A DNA stretch of 64,000 bases from an uncultured Clostridia bacterium (GCA_934167445.1 CAKPKJ010000001.1:172301-236300); one strand, 5' to 3'; counted from the stretch's first letter, positions 26,149 through 35,745 are shown. Notes: a model not told the origin generated them from the sequence alone. Made by a program: numbers and translations.

Positions 26149-26823
26149 ATGAAAAATATAAGCAAAAAACAAATAGTTATAACTATTATAATAAGTATTT
26201 TGTTAATTGGATTTGGGTTTATAAGTGGTTTTTATACAAAAGTATTGATAGAAAAAAATAAAATAATAAGTGAAAAGGAAAAACAAACTAGCATTGCAAA
26301 ATTAATGTCTAGAAATGAGATTAAACAATTAAAAGAGAAAATAGTAAAAGACGAAGAAGATTATGGGGAGGGCTATAAAGATTTTAAAACACAATATCCT
26401 TATGTATATAAAAAAAATCCAGATAGAATTTATTTTAAATCTTCAAAAGTAGGAACGTTTTATGCATTTGAAAAAGATGACGAAAATTATAAACATTTAT
26501 TAGAAGTATCTGAAGATAGAATGTTTTATTCAGCAATTGATGACTATAATTTAGGATGTTTTACTCCAGATTCAATTGACGAAATGATAACGTCGGGAAA
26601 CAATTATATTATTTTTGATTATGATAATAAAGATTTATTAGATAGTGATTACAATAGAGATATTATATTAAAATTTAATGAAAATACAAGATTATACAGA
26701 TTGGCTACATATTTATCATATTATAAGGAACCAATTTTGAAAAAGAATTTGCCTAAAAAAGAATTTGCTGATAAGACTGGAATAACAGGTTATCAATATA
26801 TGACATATCCAGAAGGAGATTAG
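26149..26823 (+). CDS. Hypothetical membrane-anchored protein
   Basis: 224 residues with one N-terminal transmembrane helix (about 9-29), a short coiled segment, then a soluble acidic domain rich in Tyr and Asp on the outer side (inferred). AAAAGGG lies ahead of the start. I recognise no family. It lies downstream of the 25724 gene in the same direction, with no terminator visible between. Confidence 0.6.
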   Translation: MKNISKKQIVITIIISILLIGFGFISGFYTKVLIEKNKIISEKEKQTSIAKLMSRNEIKQLKEKIVKDEEDYGEGYKDFKTQYPYVYKKNPDRIYFKSSKVGTFYAFEKDDENYKHLLEVSEDRMFYSAIDDYNLGCFTPDSIDEMITSGNNYIIFDYDNKDLLDSDYNRDIILKFNENTRLYRLATYLSYYKEPILKKNLPKKEFADKTGITGYQYMTYPEGD

Positions 26824-26940
26824 ATTAATTTCTTGTCTTCTGTATATAAAAGTGATAAACTATAAAAGTAAACACATCTAATTTTATTTAGAATTAATCA
26901 GTATTATTTATGTTTACGATGTTAGAAAATAGGAGGAAAT

Positions 26941-28899
26941 ATGTTCAAATTACATTCAGAATATAAGCCAACAGGTGACCAGCCATATGCAATAGAATAT
27001 TTATCTAAAGGAATAGAAGCGGGAAAAAAATACCAAACATTACTAGGAGTTACAGGTTCTGGTAAAACATTTACAATGGCAAATATAATTAATAAAGTAC
27101 AAAGACCAACATTGGTATTAGCACATAATAAAACATTAGCAGGGCAATTATATTCTGAGTTCAAAGAGTTTTTTCCTGAAAATAATGTTGAATACTTTGT
27201 TTCATATTATGATTACTATCAACCAGAAAGCTATATACCTTCAACAGACACATATATAGAAAAAGATTCTTCTATAAATGATGAAATAGACAAATTAAGA
27301 CATTCAGCAACATTATCATTGTTTGAGACAAGAGATGTTATAATAGTTGCTTCTGTTTCATGTATATATGGCTTAGGAGACCCTGTTGACTATCAAGAAA
27401 TGATGTTATCATTAAGACCCGGTATGCAAAAATCACGTGATGAAGTTCTAAAAAAATTAATAACAATGCAATATACAAGAAATGAAATAGATTTCAAAAG
27501 AGGAACATTTAGAGCCAAAGGAGATATTGTAGAAATATATCCATCAGATCAATCAGAATCGGCTGTAAGAGTTGAATTCTGGGGAGATGAAATAGAAAAA
27601 ATAGTAGAAATAAATGCATTAACAGGAAAACCAATTGGAACAAGAAAACATATATTAATTTCACCTGCTTCACATTATGTTACAACAAAAGAGAAAATGG
27701 ATAGAGCAATTGTAACAATAGAACAAGAAATGGAAGAAAGAGTTAAGTATTTTAAAGAACATAATAAATTAATTGAAGCACAAAGAATAGAAGAGAGAAC
27801 GAATTTTGATATAGAAATGATGAAAGAAACAGGATTTTGTTCAGGAATAGAAAATTATTCAAGACATATAAGTGGTAGACCAGTAGGAAGTCCACCATAT
27901 ACATTATTTGATTATTTTCCAAAAGATTTTCTATTATTAATAGATGAATCACATGCAACAATTCCACAAGTAAAAGCAATGTATAATGGTGATAGAGCAA
28001 GAAAAGAATCATTAGTAAATTATGGCTTTAGATTACCTTCTGCTTTTGATAATAGACCACTAACATTTAAAGAATTTGAAGAAAGAATTAATCAAGTTGT
28101 GTTTGTTAGTGCAACACCTGCAGACTATGAAAAAGAACATAGCAAAGAAAATGTTGTTGAACAAATTATTAGACCAACAGGATTATTAGACCCTAAAATA
28201 GAAGTAAAACCAGTAACAAATCAAATAGATGATTTACTAGAACAAATTAGAATTAGAATATCAAAAAAAGAAAGAGTTTTAGTAACAACATTAACTAAAA
28301 AAATGGCAGAAGATTTGACAGAATATTTAAAAGGATTAGATATCAAAGTAAATTATATGCATTCAGATACAAAAGCATTAGAAAGAATGAAAATAATAAG
28401 AGATTTACGATTAGGGGAATTTGATGTTTTAGTAGGTATAAATCTATTAAGAGAAGGTTTAGATATACCAGAAGTTTCGTTAGTTGCAATATTAGATGCA
28501 GACAAAGAGGGATTTCTACGTTCAGAAAGGTCATTAATACAAACAATTGGACGTGCTGCAAGAAATACAGATGGAACAGTTATAATGTATGCAGATGAAC
28601 TTACATACAGTATGGAAAAAGCAATAACAGAAACAAATAGAAGAAGAAAAATACAACAAGAATACAATGAAAAACACCACATAACACCAAAAACAATAAA
28701 GAAATCAGTAAGAGATACAATTTCAATTACAAACACAGAAGATATAGAAGTAGAATACAAGTTAGAGAAGTCAGAAGACATAAGAGAAACAATAAACAAA
28801 CTAACCGAACAAATGTTACAATATGCAACCACAATGGAATTTGAACAAGCAGCAGAACTACGTGACAAGATAAAAGAATTAGAAAAATTAATAAAATGA
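26941..28899 (+). CDS. uvrB: Excinuclease ABC subunit B
   Basis: 652 residues, full length. UvrB is the damage-verifying helicase-like subunit of nucleotide excision repair. Walker A GVTGSGKTFT at about 37-46, the beta-hairpin region YYDYYQPESYIPSTDTYIEKD, DEXH motif LLIDESHATIPQ near 333, FVSATPADYE, motif VI QTIGRAARN, and a C-terminal UVR domain (MEFEQAAELRDKIKELE) that contacts UvrC. AGGAGG precedes the start. uvrA and uvrC are not in the window. Confidence 0.97.
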   Translation: MFKLHSEYKPTGDQPYAIEYLSKGIEAGKKYQTLLGVTGSGKTFTMANIINKVQRPTLVLAHNKTLAGQLYSEFKEFFPENNVEYFVSYYDYYQPESYIPSTDTYIEKDSSINDEIDKLRHSATLSLFETRDVIIVASVSCIYGLGDPVDYQEMMLSLRPGMQKSRDEVLKKLITMQYTRNEIDFKRGTFRAKGDIVEIYPSDQSESAVRVEFWGDEIEKIVEINALTGKPIGTRKHILISPASHYVTTKEKMDRAIVTIEQEMEERVKYFKEHNKLIEAQRIEERTNFDIEMMKETGFCSGIENYSRHISGRPVGSPPYTLFDYFPKDFLLLIDESHATIPQVKAMYNGDRARKESLVNYGFRLPSAFDNRPLTFKEFEERINQVVFVSATPADYEKEHSKENVVEQIIRPTGLLDPKIEVKPVTNQIDDLLEQIRIRISKKERVLVTTLTKKMAEDLTEYLKGLDIKVNYMHSDTKALERMKIIRDLRLGEFDVLVGINLLREGLDIPEVSLVAILDADKEGFLRSERSLIQTIGRAARNTDGTVIMYADELTYSMEKAITETNRRRKIQQEYNEKHHITPKTIKKSVRDTISITNTEDIEVEYKLEKSEDIRETINKLTEQMLQYATTMEFEQAAELRDKIKELEKLIK

Positions 28900-28968
28900 T
28901 TTTGGGGACGGAGCAAAAAATCATCTCAAAATTTAGGAACCATACATATTATATATTAGGTGATGTGT

Positions 28969-29508
28969 ATGGTTTTATTTAATTCATTAAAAGAGTTATA
29001 TAAAGATGCCCAAAATATAAAAGAAAAAGACCCAGCTTCTAAAAATATTTTAGAAGTTATAATACTATATCCAGGATTTCACATTTTAGTATTTCATAGA
29101 ATAGCACACTTTTTATACAACCATAGATTACTATTTTTAGCACGATTAGTCTCACAAGTTGGCAAATTTTTTACAGGAATAGAAATACATCCAGGTGCTA
29201 AAATTGGGAAAAGACTATTTATAGATCACGGAATGGGAATTGTAATAGGAGAAACTGCTACTGTTGGAAATAATTGTACAATATATCATAATTCGACCTT
29301 GGGAGGAACAGGAAAAGATAAGTATAAAAGACACCCAGATTTAGGAAATAATGTTATGGTAGGTGCAGGGGCAAAAGTATTAGGACCAATAAAAATAGGA
29401 AATAATGTGAAGATAGGAGCAAATAGTACAGTTTTAAAAGATATTCCAGATAATGTTACTGTTGTTGAATGTAATAGAATTATATATAAAAATAAAAACG
29501 AGAAATAA
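28969..29508 (+). CDS. cysE: Serine O-acetyltransferase
   Basis: 179 residues, the short Gram-positive CysE form. It transfers acetyl from acetyl-CoA to serine, the first step of cysteine synthesis. N-terminal helical part (PGFHILVFHRIAHFLY), then a left-handed beta-helix of hexapeptide repeats (GIEIHPGAKIGKRLFIDHGMGIVIGET cut into six-residue turns, with the catalytic DHG) and GGTGKDKYKRHPDLG. I place the start at ATG 28969, 7 bases after AGGTG; two earlier codons (28960 GTG, 28963 ATG) are in frame. No cysK follows. Confidence 0.93.
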   Translation: MVLFNSLKELYKDAQNIKEKDPASKNILEVIILYPGFHILVFHRIAHFLYNHRLLFLARLVSQVGKFFTGIEIHPGAKIGKRLFIDHGMGIVIGETATVGNNCTIYHNSTLGGTGKDKYKRHPDLGNNVMVGAGAKVLGPIKIGNNVKIGANSTVLKDIPDNVTVVECNRIIYKNKNEK

Positions 29509-29535
29509 TATATTATACAAAATATTTCTCGCTTT
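29499..29535 (+). terminator. Terminator after cysE
   Basis: Stem CGAGAAATA with TATTTCTCG overlapping the cysE end; only a short T tract follows, and it lies between convergent genes. Confidence 0.5.
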
Positions 29536-29549
29536 ATAAACTATAAATT

Positions 29550-30023
29550 TTATTCTTCTGAAGTTGTTACTTTTTCTGAAAAACCAGCATATTCAGCTTT
29601 GCCAAAACCTAATACTGGATACATTACAAATGGGAAGAAAGTCAATAAAATTCCTGAACCAACACCTTTTCCAAATGCTTTGGCTAAGTTTATGTTTTTC
29701 CAAAATACAAGTACTACAGGACCAATCCAACCAATAAGTGGAATAACTGCACAATATGTTAAGAAAAACCAATATATTGGTAATCCTCCTAATTTCATTT
29801 CTGTTACTGTGTTATAAATAGGAATTAAAGAAATGTAACCTTCGGCACCAGCCTTTTTGAACATTTTCCATTGTCCTATAATAGTTAAAATTGCAAGAGC
29901 TATTGCAAGGATAATAAAAACTGCAGCAAAGGCCCCTAATGCTGCAAGAACTGCAGTTAAATCGCTTGTACTAGATGTTGAATAAGTTGTTGCTGGATAA
30001 GTAGAATAATATTCATATCCCAT
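29550..30023 (-). CDS. DUF5684 membrane protein
   Basis: 157 residues. A short Ser/Thr/Tyr-rich N-terminus, then about four transmembrane segments. The pattern GQWKMFKKAGAEGYISLIPIYN followed by GWIGPVVLVFWKNINLAKAFGKG is typical of DUF5684, small membrane proteins of unknown role, some fused to signal-peptidase-like proteins. AAAGGAGGGG precedes the start. Divergent from murD. Confidence 0.8.
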   Translation of the reverse strand: MGYEYYSTYPATTYSTSSTSDLTAVLAALGAFAAVFIILAIALAILTIIGQWKMFKKAGAEGYISLIPIYNTVTEMKLGGLPIYWFFLTYCAVIPLIGWIGPVVLVFWKNINLAKAFGKGVGSGILLTFFPFVMYPVLGFGKAEYAGFSEKVTTSEE

Positions 30024-30121
30024 AAAAATCCCCTCCTTTATTTTAATAATTCCATTGTGACATTTATCGACAATTTTGTCAATAAAATTTGCTAAAATTA
30101 TAAAAATTATAACAAGCTATA

Positions 30122-30149
30122 TTGACATCAAAAAAAAGATGAATATAAT
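30122..30149 (+). promoter_or_regulatory. murD promoter
   Basis: TTGACA (30122-30127), 16-base spacer, TATAAT (30144-30149). Confidence 0.7.
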
Positions 30150-30203
30150 ATAAGTATATGCATTTACAGCATTACATATTATTTTAGAAAGGACAAAATA
30201 AAC

Positions 30204-31604
30204 ATGAGTTATAAAAATGAAAGATTAATCGAATTTAATAGATTTTTAAATGGTAAAAAAGTTGCAATTATAGGCTTAGGAGTTAGTAATTTACCATTAT
30301 TAGAATATATGTATGATAAAAAAGCAAATGTTACAATATTCGACGAAAAAGATGAAGAAAAAGCTAATCAAGAAGCATTAACAAAAGTAAAAGAATATAG
30401 ATTTAAAACATTTTTTGGAAAGGATAGCTTAACAAATTTAAAAGGTTTTGACATTATATTCCGTTCACCAAGTTGTTTACCAACTAGGCCTGAACTTGTT
30501 ATGGAAGAAGAAAGAGGAGCAATTGTAACAACAGAAATAGAAATGTTAATGAAATTATCACCAGCAAAAATTATTGGAGTAACGGGAAGTGACGGTAAAA
30601 CAACTACAACAAGTTTGATATATTCTATTTTAAAAAAAGCAGGATATAATACCTATTTAGGAGGTAATATAGGTATACCATTATTTACAAAAATAGACAA
30701 CATTACTCCTGAAGATATTATTGTGTTAGAGTTAAGTAGCTTTCAATTAATGGGAATGGAAATAAGCCCTAATATAAGTGTTATTACAAATATTACACCA
30801 AATCACTTAAACATACATAAAGATTATCAAGAATATATAGACGCCAAAAAAACAATATTCAAATATCAAAATGAAAATGATAAGGTTATATTAAATTATG
30901 ATAATGAAATTACAAGAAGCTGTGCAAAAGAGGCCAAATCTAAAGTTGTATTTTTTAGCGGAAAAGAAAAATTAGAAAACGGATACATAGTTGAAAATAA
31001 TACAATAAAAAAATGTACAGATGGAATAAGAAAACATATATTAGATACATCAGAAGTTTTACTTAGAGGAGAACACAATTATGAGAATATTGCAACAGCA
31101 TTAGCTGCAACAGAAGAATTGGTAGACACAGAAGTTGCTATTCAAGCTGTAAAAGAATTTAAAGCTGTTGAACATAGATTGGAATTTATAAGAGAAATAG
31201 ATGGATGCAAATGGTATAATGATTCTGTAAGTTCATCACCTACAAGAACAATTGCCGGTTTAAAATCTTTTGATGAAGAAATTGTTTTAATAGCAGGAGG
31301 ATATGATAAAAACTTGGAGTATACCCCAATAGCTAAACCAATATTAGAAAAAGTTAAAACATTAATTTTATTAGGTCAGACTTCCGGAAAAATATTTGAT
31401 GCTGTTAAAAATGAAGAAGAAAAAGAAGGAAAAAGTATAGATATACATATGTGTGAAAATTTAAAAGAGACTGTAGAAATTGCTAAAAGATTTGCTAAAC
31501 CAGGTCAAGTAGTTTTATTTTCACCTGCAAGTGCTAGTTTTGATTTATTTAAAAACTTTGCAGATAGGGGAGAAAAGTTCAAGGATTTAGTAAATAAATT
31601 ATAA
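30204..31604 (+). CDS. murD: UDP-N-acetylmuramoyl-L-alanine--D-glutamate ligase
   Basis: 466 residues. Adds D-glutamate to UDP-MurNAc-L-Ala in cytoplasmic peptidoglycan precursor synthesis. N-terminal Rossmann-like VAIIGLGVSNLPLLEY, ATP loop GVTGSDGKTTTTSLI near 125-139, ELSSFQL, TNITPNHLNIH, RLEFIREIDGCKWYNDSVSSSPT, and AGGYDKN in the C-terminal domain. It stands alone with its own promoter rather than in a dcw cluster. Upstream AGAAAGGAC serves as ribosome site. Confidence 0.95.
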   Translation: MSYKNERLIEFNRFLNGKKVAIIGLGVSNLPLLEYMYDKKANVTIFDEKDEEKANQEALTKVKEYRFKTFFGKDSLTNLKGFDIIFRSPSCLPTRPELVMEEERGAIVTTEIEMLMKLSPAKIIGVTGSDGKTTTTSLIYSILKKAGYNTYLGGNIGIPLFTKIDNITPEDIIVLELSSFQLMGMEISPNISVITNITPNHLNIHKDYQEYIDAKKTIFKYQNENDKVILNYDNEITRSCAKEAKSKVVFFSGKEKLENGYIVENNTIKKCTDGIRKHILDTSEVLLRGEHNYENIATALAATEELVDTEVAIQAVKEFKAVEHRLEFIREIDGCKWYNDSVSSSPTRTIAGLKSFDEEIVLIAGGYDKNLEYTPIAKPILEKVKTLILLGQTSGKIFDAVKNEEEKEGKSIDIHMCENLKETVEIAKRFAKPGQVVLFSPASASFDLFKNFADRGEKFKDLVNKL

Positions 31605-31619
31605 TGTAACATATTCTTT

Positions 31620-31654
31620 AAAACCTCCATAATATATTGAAAGGAGGTTTTTTT
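31620..31654 (+). terminator. Hairpin combining murD terminator with the next gene's ribosome site
   Basis: AAAACCTCC (31620-31628) pairs with GGAGGTTTT (31643-31651), followed by T to 31654. The right arm is the AAAGGAGG Shine-Dalgarno of the gene starting at 31655. Folded, it both terminates and hides the ribosome site. Confidence 0.7.
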
Positions 31655-32257
31655 ATGTATAATAATGAACCATTTGAGGACTACATAAGGCAAGTGTTAG
31701 GTTATCCTGATGCAACTTATACAACAAATAGTATGCCTACTAATAATCTATATGGGCTAAACAATTATGCTTTGAATTCAGGGATGCAAAATAGAAGCGA
31801 AATAGAAAAGTGTTATCCAGAAATTTATAATGTCATTTATCCAATGATAGTAGAAAAGTGCAACAGGACATCAGGAACTGTAACAAGAGAAACAGTAGAA
31901 GAAATTAGTAAGGAAATTACAAGTACAATTGAACCGAGTGCAAATGATATGAGGATAAATATAAATATACAGAATGAGAGTATCAAAAGTAATTCTTCAA
32001 CATCAACTAGTTTAAAAAAGACAAATGAAAAAGTTGCGGCAGAAAACAGGTCGAGCGGAAGCGGAAGCCTAGGGGATTTAGTAAAAATTTTAGTAATAAG
32101 AGAATTACTAAGCAATCAAAATAATAGACCACCGATGCCACCACCAGGACCTGGTCCAAGACCACCATTTCCTCCAGGCGGACGCCCACCAGTTGGTCCA
32201 CCACCTCCACCAAGGCACAGAGGCTATATAGACTATAATGATATTTATGAATATTAA
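31655..32257 (+). CDS. Hypothetical protein with Pro/Gly-rich tail
   Basis: 200 residues. Short conserved-looking opening (NEPFEDYIRQVLGYP), a folded middle with CYPEIYNVIYPMIVEKC and an Asn/Ser-rich linker, then about 50 residues dominated by PPPGP and PPGGRPP patterns, and ending YIDYNDIYEY. This resembles small uncharacterised Clostridia proteins, possibly a spore or surface component, but that is inference. The start is fixed by AAAGGAGG 8 bases upstream (inside the hairpin above) rather than the in-frame codon at 31637. Confidence 0.65.
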   Translation: MYNNEPFEDYIRQVLGYPDATYTTNSMPTNNLYGLNNYALNSGMQNRSEIEKCYPEIYNVIYPMIVEKCNRTSGTVTRETVEEISKEITSTIEPSANDMRININIQNESIKSNSSTSTSLKKTNEKVAAENRSSGSGSLGDLVKILVIRELLSNQNNRPPMPPPGPGPRPPFPPGGRPPVGPPPPPRHRGYIDYNDIYEY

Positions 32258-32273
32258 TTAATAAATTTTGTAA

Positions 32274-32310
32274 AAAGAAAATATTAAATAAAAATATTTT
32301 CTTTTTTTTT
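32274..32310 (+). terminator. Terminator after the Pro-rich gene
   Basis: Stem AAAGAAAATATT with AATATTTTCTTT then a T-run. Confidence 0.8.
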
Positions 32311-32390
32311 ACATATACTATTTAATAGAATCATATAGAAAGGAAAAATCAATTAATAAACAATATTTTAATTGATTATATAAAAAGATA

Positions 32391-33488
32391 ATGGTTTGGA
32401 ATTTATCATATTGGTTGAAAGTAGGACAAAGAATATTATATGTAATTTTATTATTGATAGGCTTATATTTAGGTATAAAATTATCTATCTTTTATATGCC
32501 ATTTTTAGTAGCTTTTATTATTTCGCTTATGATAGAACCCACAATAAAGAAAATCATGAAAAAGACAGGAGCAACAAGGAGAACTAGTTCAATAATAATA
32601 TTTATAATAGTTTCAATAGTTATTCTAGGAAGCTTAGCTTGGTTAATTATAACGATTTTTTCCGAAGCATCAAGTTTATTACAAACGTTAAATGATTATT
32701 TTGATAAAGCATATAACCAATTCAATGAATTAGTATCAACTTTTAATTTTAATAAGATTCACTTATCAAAAGAAATTCTGCCATTAATAGAAAATTCTAC
32801 AAATGATATTTTTCAGAACGTATCAACCTGGGTAAGAAATAGCCTGACAAGTTTACTTGATTTAGCAACTAGATTGCCATCGATAGTAATTTGCATAGGC
32901 ATAACTGTTATTGCGTTATATTTTATATGTGTAGATAAAATATATATTTTGGATCAGATTGAATATCATTTGCCTAAAATGTGGGTGAAAAAAATTACTA
33001 GTCATCTAAAAGATTTAATTCAAACATTAGGAGGATATTTAAAGGCAGAAACAACATTAATATTAGTATCATTTATTATTTGTTTAATTGGCTTATATAT
33101 ATTAAAATGTACAGGATTTAATGTACAATATCCATTATTAATGGCACTGGTCATAGGTTTTGTTGATGCATTACCAATTCTAGGTTCAGGTTCTTTTATG
33201 ATACCTTGGGCAATTATATGCGCAATTAATGGAGACTTAAATTTGGGAATTGCAATTATTATACTATTAATTATAATGTCAACTTCAAGACAAATTTTAG
33301 AGCCAAAATTAATAAGCAAAAATATTGGTGTACATCCGATATTTACTTTAATTGCAATGTATACGGGTTTTAAAGTGATAGGAATTATGGGATTATTAGT
33401 TGGCCCAATTGTATTAATTATATTTAAAAATATTTTCTCCAATTTAATAGATAGGGGAGTGTTTAAAACAATTTTTGATAAGAGATAA
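32391..33488 (+). CDS. AI-2E family membrane protein, YtvI-like
   Basis: 365 residues, seven to eight transmembrane segments in the AI-2E/PerM fold: paired N-terminal helices (ILYVILLLIGLYLGIKLSIFY cut at the loop, MPFLVAFIISLMIEPTI), a soluble helical segment (about 90-145), then GGYLKAETTLILVSF and VDALPILGSGSFMIPW, LVGPIVLIIFKN. Sequence style and length fit YtvI, a sporulation membrane protein, rather than a quorum-signal exporter. The ribosome site is weak (AAAAAGAT). Ends at the strong hairpin at 33489. Confidence 0.8.
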   Translation: MVWNLSYWLKVGQRILYVILLLIGLYLGIKLSIFYMPFLVAFIISLMIEPTIKKIMKKTGATRRTSSIIIFIIVSIVILGSLAWLIITIFSEASSLLQTLNDYFDKAYNQFNELVSTFNFNKIHLSKEILPLIENSTNDIFQNVSTWVRNSLTSLLDLATRLPSIVICIGITVIALYFICVDKIYILDQIEYHLPKMWVKKITSHLKDLIQTLGGYLKAETTLILVSFIICLIGLYILKCTGFNVQYPLLMALVIGFVDALPILGSGSFMIPWAIICAINGDLNLGIAIIILLIIMSTSRQILEPKLISKNIGVHPIFTLIAMYTGFKVIGIMGLLVGPIVLIIFKNIFSNLIDRGVFKTIFDKR

Positions 33489-33527
33489 ATAAAAAACGGA
33501 TAGTCTAAGTTCTATCCGTTTTTTATT
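33489..33527. terminator. Bidirectional terminator
   Basis: Stem AAAAACGGATAG with CTATCCGTTTTT, 8-base loop, T-run on the plus strand and A-run for the convergent gene at 33532. Confidence 0.85.
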
Positions 33528-33531
33528 TATA

Positions 33532-35025
33532 TTATCGTTCATACTCATCTGAAATATCTTGCGAAGGTTCTATCTCTTTAGTTAGAACAATTTTATCACC
33601 AACATCATCTGAAAAATGAAATTTATTAGTACATTCTTTTAATTCTTGAAATTCCTTGCTTTTAACGTAACGTTGTATATCATAAGGAATAAAGCCTTGT
33701 GTTTCACTATTCTCTGTTGAAAATATTTGACTTATTTTTGAGTTCTCATACAATTTTTCCCAATACTCTTGAGCTTCTTTAGCTGAAAAAACCTCTAAAG
33801 GAGATTCAGCAAGTAAACCTCTATAACGTTGGTAATCTGAACGTTTTTCTATCAATACACGATTAGCTTCCATATCATCCATTTTTGCATGGAATGATAA
33901 AGGGCAAACATAATCAACCTCATCTTTAAAATGCTTTGTTTGAGCATCATCATTAAAATCTGGAATAGGAAATGGCTCAATATGTTTACCTTCCATATTG
34001 CTATGTGCAGAACCGCCAGTTTGCCCATCTCTAAATTGATGTTGAGTTTGAAGTTGTATTTCAATATTTCCTATTAATGTATTTAAAATTACAAAGTTAG
34101 ATCTATAACCATTGTTACCTTTTTTTTCTTTGAGAAGAACTTTACTAATAGAAACACATAATGCATCTAAATCTGGATTTCCTTTAAAAAGCGATAAGAA
34201 TTGATTAGTAAGTATTGCCAAGTCTCTTTCATCATACATACAAGCCATATATTCGTCTAAAAGTTCAAAAAAATTAATATTTTTGTTTTTATAATCTTCG
34301 TCTGTTACTTTTCTCTCATACTCTTTTCCATTATTAGCAGTTGCATAAGCAGATATTGCTTTTATATTAGCTATTTTCTGATCTACCATTGCGATTTTTT
34401 GATCATATTTAGTTAACACATCTGTAGCATTTGAATTTGTAATGGTCCTCAATTGTTCTAAAATTTCTCTACACCTAACATAGTATTCTATTTGAGGATA
34501 ATCATATTTATAATCATAAATACTATCATGTACAAATGCATTAGAAACAAAATGATTTCTGACTTCTTGCATTTCTTGAAGAAATGCTTCACGTTCCTTA
34601 CATTGCTGTATTAATTCTTGTAATTTAGGATCACTAGAATAGCGAATAGGAGGAGCGTTTCGTAAAACCATTTTACAAGCTACATAATCGCTAATTGGAG
34701 AAAATGTCATTTTCATACATTTACCAGGAGTGTACTCGCATTCGGCTTCTTTAATTCTAGAATCAATTTTTTGCTTTGTACTGCTAATAGATTTTATACG
34801 ATGAGGCATATTAACCCCTGTATGTTGTCCATATGTTTTATAATGAGATAAAAGTAAGCAAGCTACCACATTACTAATATAATTTTGAACTTCTGGGATT
34901 TGTCGTATTGAATTATATCTCGCAGTTTCAGTAATCTTAAATTGTTCTTCTAATTCTTTTCTAAGCTTTTCTTTTGTATTATCATTTGATGCTTCTGCTT
35001 TTAAATTTTCTTTAAATGTATTCAT
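33532..35025 (-). CDS. RelA/SpoT-domain protein, possible alarmone synthetase or ToxSAS-like
   Basis: 497 residues, soluble. Two blocks match the (p)ppGpp synthetase fold: HRIKSISSTKQKID near 75-88 with SDYVACKMVLRN (where synthetases have the D-x-x-G-x-R-V strand), and GYRSNFVILN at 306-315 with EIQLQTQHQFRD at 322 on, parallel to GYRSxH and EIQIRTxxMHxxAE of RelA. A large helical insert (130-300) separates them. No HD hydrolase, TGS or ACT domain. It could make alarmones, pyrophosphorylate tRNA as some ToxSAS do, or be inactive: DxxGxR is altered. No antitoxin-like neighbour is obvious. Confidence 0.6.
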   Translation of the reverse strand: MNTFKENLKAEASNDNTKEKLRKELEEQFKITETARYNSIRQIPEVQNYISNVVACLLLSHYKTYGQHTGVNMPHRIKSISSTKQKIDSRIKEAECEYTPGKCMKMTFSPISDYVACKMVLRNAPPIRYSSDPKLQELIQQCKEREAFLQEMQEVRNHFVSNAFVHDSIYDYKYDYPQIEYYVRCREILEQLRTITNSNATDVLTKYDQKIAMVDQKIANIKAISAYATANNGKEYERKVTDEDYKNKNINFFELLDEYMACMYDERDLAILTNQFLSLFKGNPDLDALCVSISKVLLKEKKGNNGYRSNFVILNTLIGNIEIQLQTQHQFRDGQTGGSAHSNMEGKHIEPFPIPDFNDDAQTKHFKDEVDYVCPLSFHAKMDDMEANRVLIEKRSDYQRYRGLLAESPLEVFSAKEAQEYWEKLYENSKISQIFSTENSETQGFIPYDIQRYVKSKEFQELKECTNKFHFSDDVGDKIVLTKEIEPSQDISDEYER

Positions 35026-35105
35026 ATAATCACCTTATTAATATTTTCACACTTATTAGTATAGCATAATAGTCGCTAAAAGTAAATGGAAACGCCTATT
35101 TTTAG

Positions 35106-35654
35106 CTATAACAATCCGGTTGTAGGAATATAACTTTCATCAGGAGGATATACATATTCGTTATTAGGTCTTTGGACTTCATTAATTCTTGTTACTTGAA
35201 CAATTGGCATATCTCCATGATAATTTCCTTTCTTTATTGTTCCTGTTAATTCTACCCAAGAATAATCAGCAACTTTTTTAATTTCATTGGATTCACACAA
35301 AAAGCCGACAACAACTGTTTGATTGTCAGACGAAACAATCATATCTCTGGCTAATACAAATTGGTTATCCGCAAAATCATATATACGATAAACATAACCA
35401 GTAAAATTAATTTTAGTACCGACATAACTATCAATATTGTCATGCACAGTCTTTAACACATTTGTATAATTTTTAGGCGAAATTTCATAGACTTTACCTG
35501 CTGGAGTACATCTTGAATTTCCATAACTACTTTTAGAGCCAGTAAAAATTTTAAAAACTATAATTCCAATTATAATAAACAATATTATAAGAATTATTGA
35601 AAAAACAATTTTAAAAGATTTACTTCCATTTACTTTAAAGTTGAAAATAAACAT
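35106..35654 (-). CDS. DUF1980/YcgQ-like OB-fold protein, membrane-anchored
   Basis: 182 residues: one transmembrane helix (about 16-37) and an outer domain. YTNVLKTVHDNIDSYVGTKI then FTGYVYRIYDFADNQFVLAR, GFLCES and WVELTGTIKKG, PIVQVTRINEVQRP match the C-terminal domain of the YcgQ/TIGR03943 proteins (DUF1980). Those normally pair with a YcgR-like permease (DUF318); none is here. It lies 80 bases upstream of the RelA/SpoT-domain gene on the same strand, so the two may be co-transcribed. Confidence 0.65.
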   Translation of the reverse strand: MFIFNFKVNGSKSFKIVFSIILIILFIIIGIIVFKIFTGSKSSYGNSRCTPAGKVYEISPKNYTNVLKTVHDNIDSYVGTKINFTGYVYRIYDFADNQFVLARDMIVSSDNQTVVVGFLCESNEIKKVADYSWVELTGTIKKGNYHGDMPIVQVTRINEVQRPNNEYVYPPDESYIPTTGLL

Positions 35655-35716
35655 TATAAACTCCTCATTTCTAATAAAGATTTAGTACAATATATGAACA
35701 GACACAATGAATTATG

Positions 35717-35745
35717 TTGAAAAAAATGAAAAAAAGTGGTAAAAT
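35717..35745 (+). promoter_or_regulatory. Promoter of the alpha/beta hydrolase gene
   Basis: TTGAAA (35717-35722), 17-base spacer, TAAAAT (35740-35745). Confidence 0.6.

Noticed and set aside
26070..26261. 63-codon ORF between the two hypothetical genes
   Set aside because: It overlaps both neighbours in another frame and lacks a ribosome site; the membrane protein frame at 26149 is better supported.
32391..33488. Autoinducer-2 exporter function
   Set aside because: The family name AI-2E is historical; no lsr or luxS genes are near, and the sequence looks closer to sporulation YtvI.
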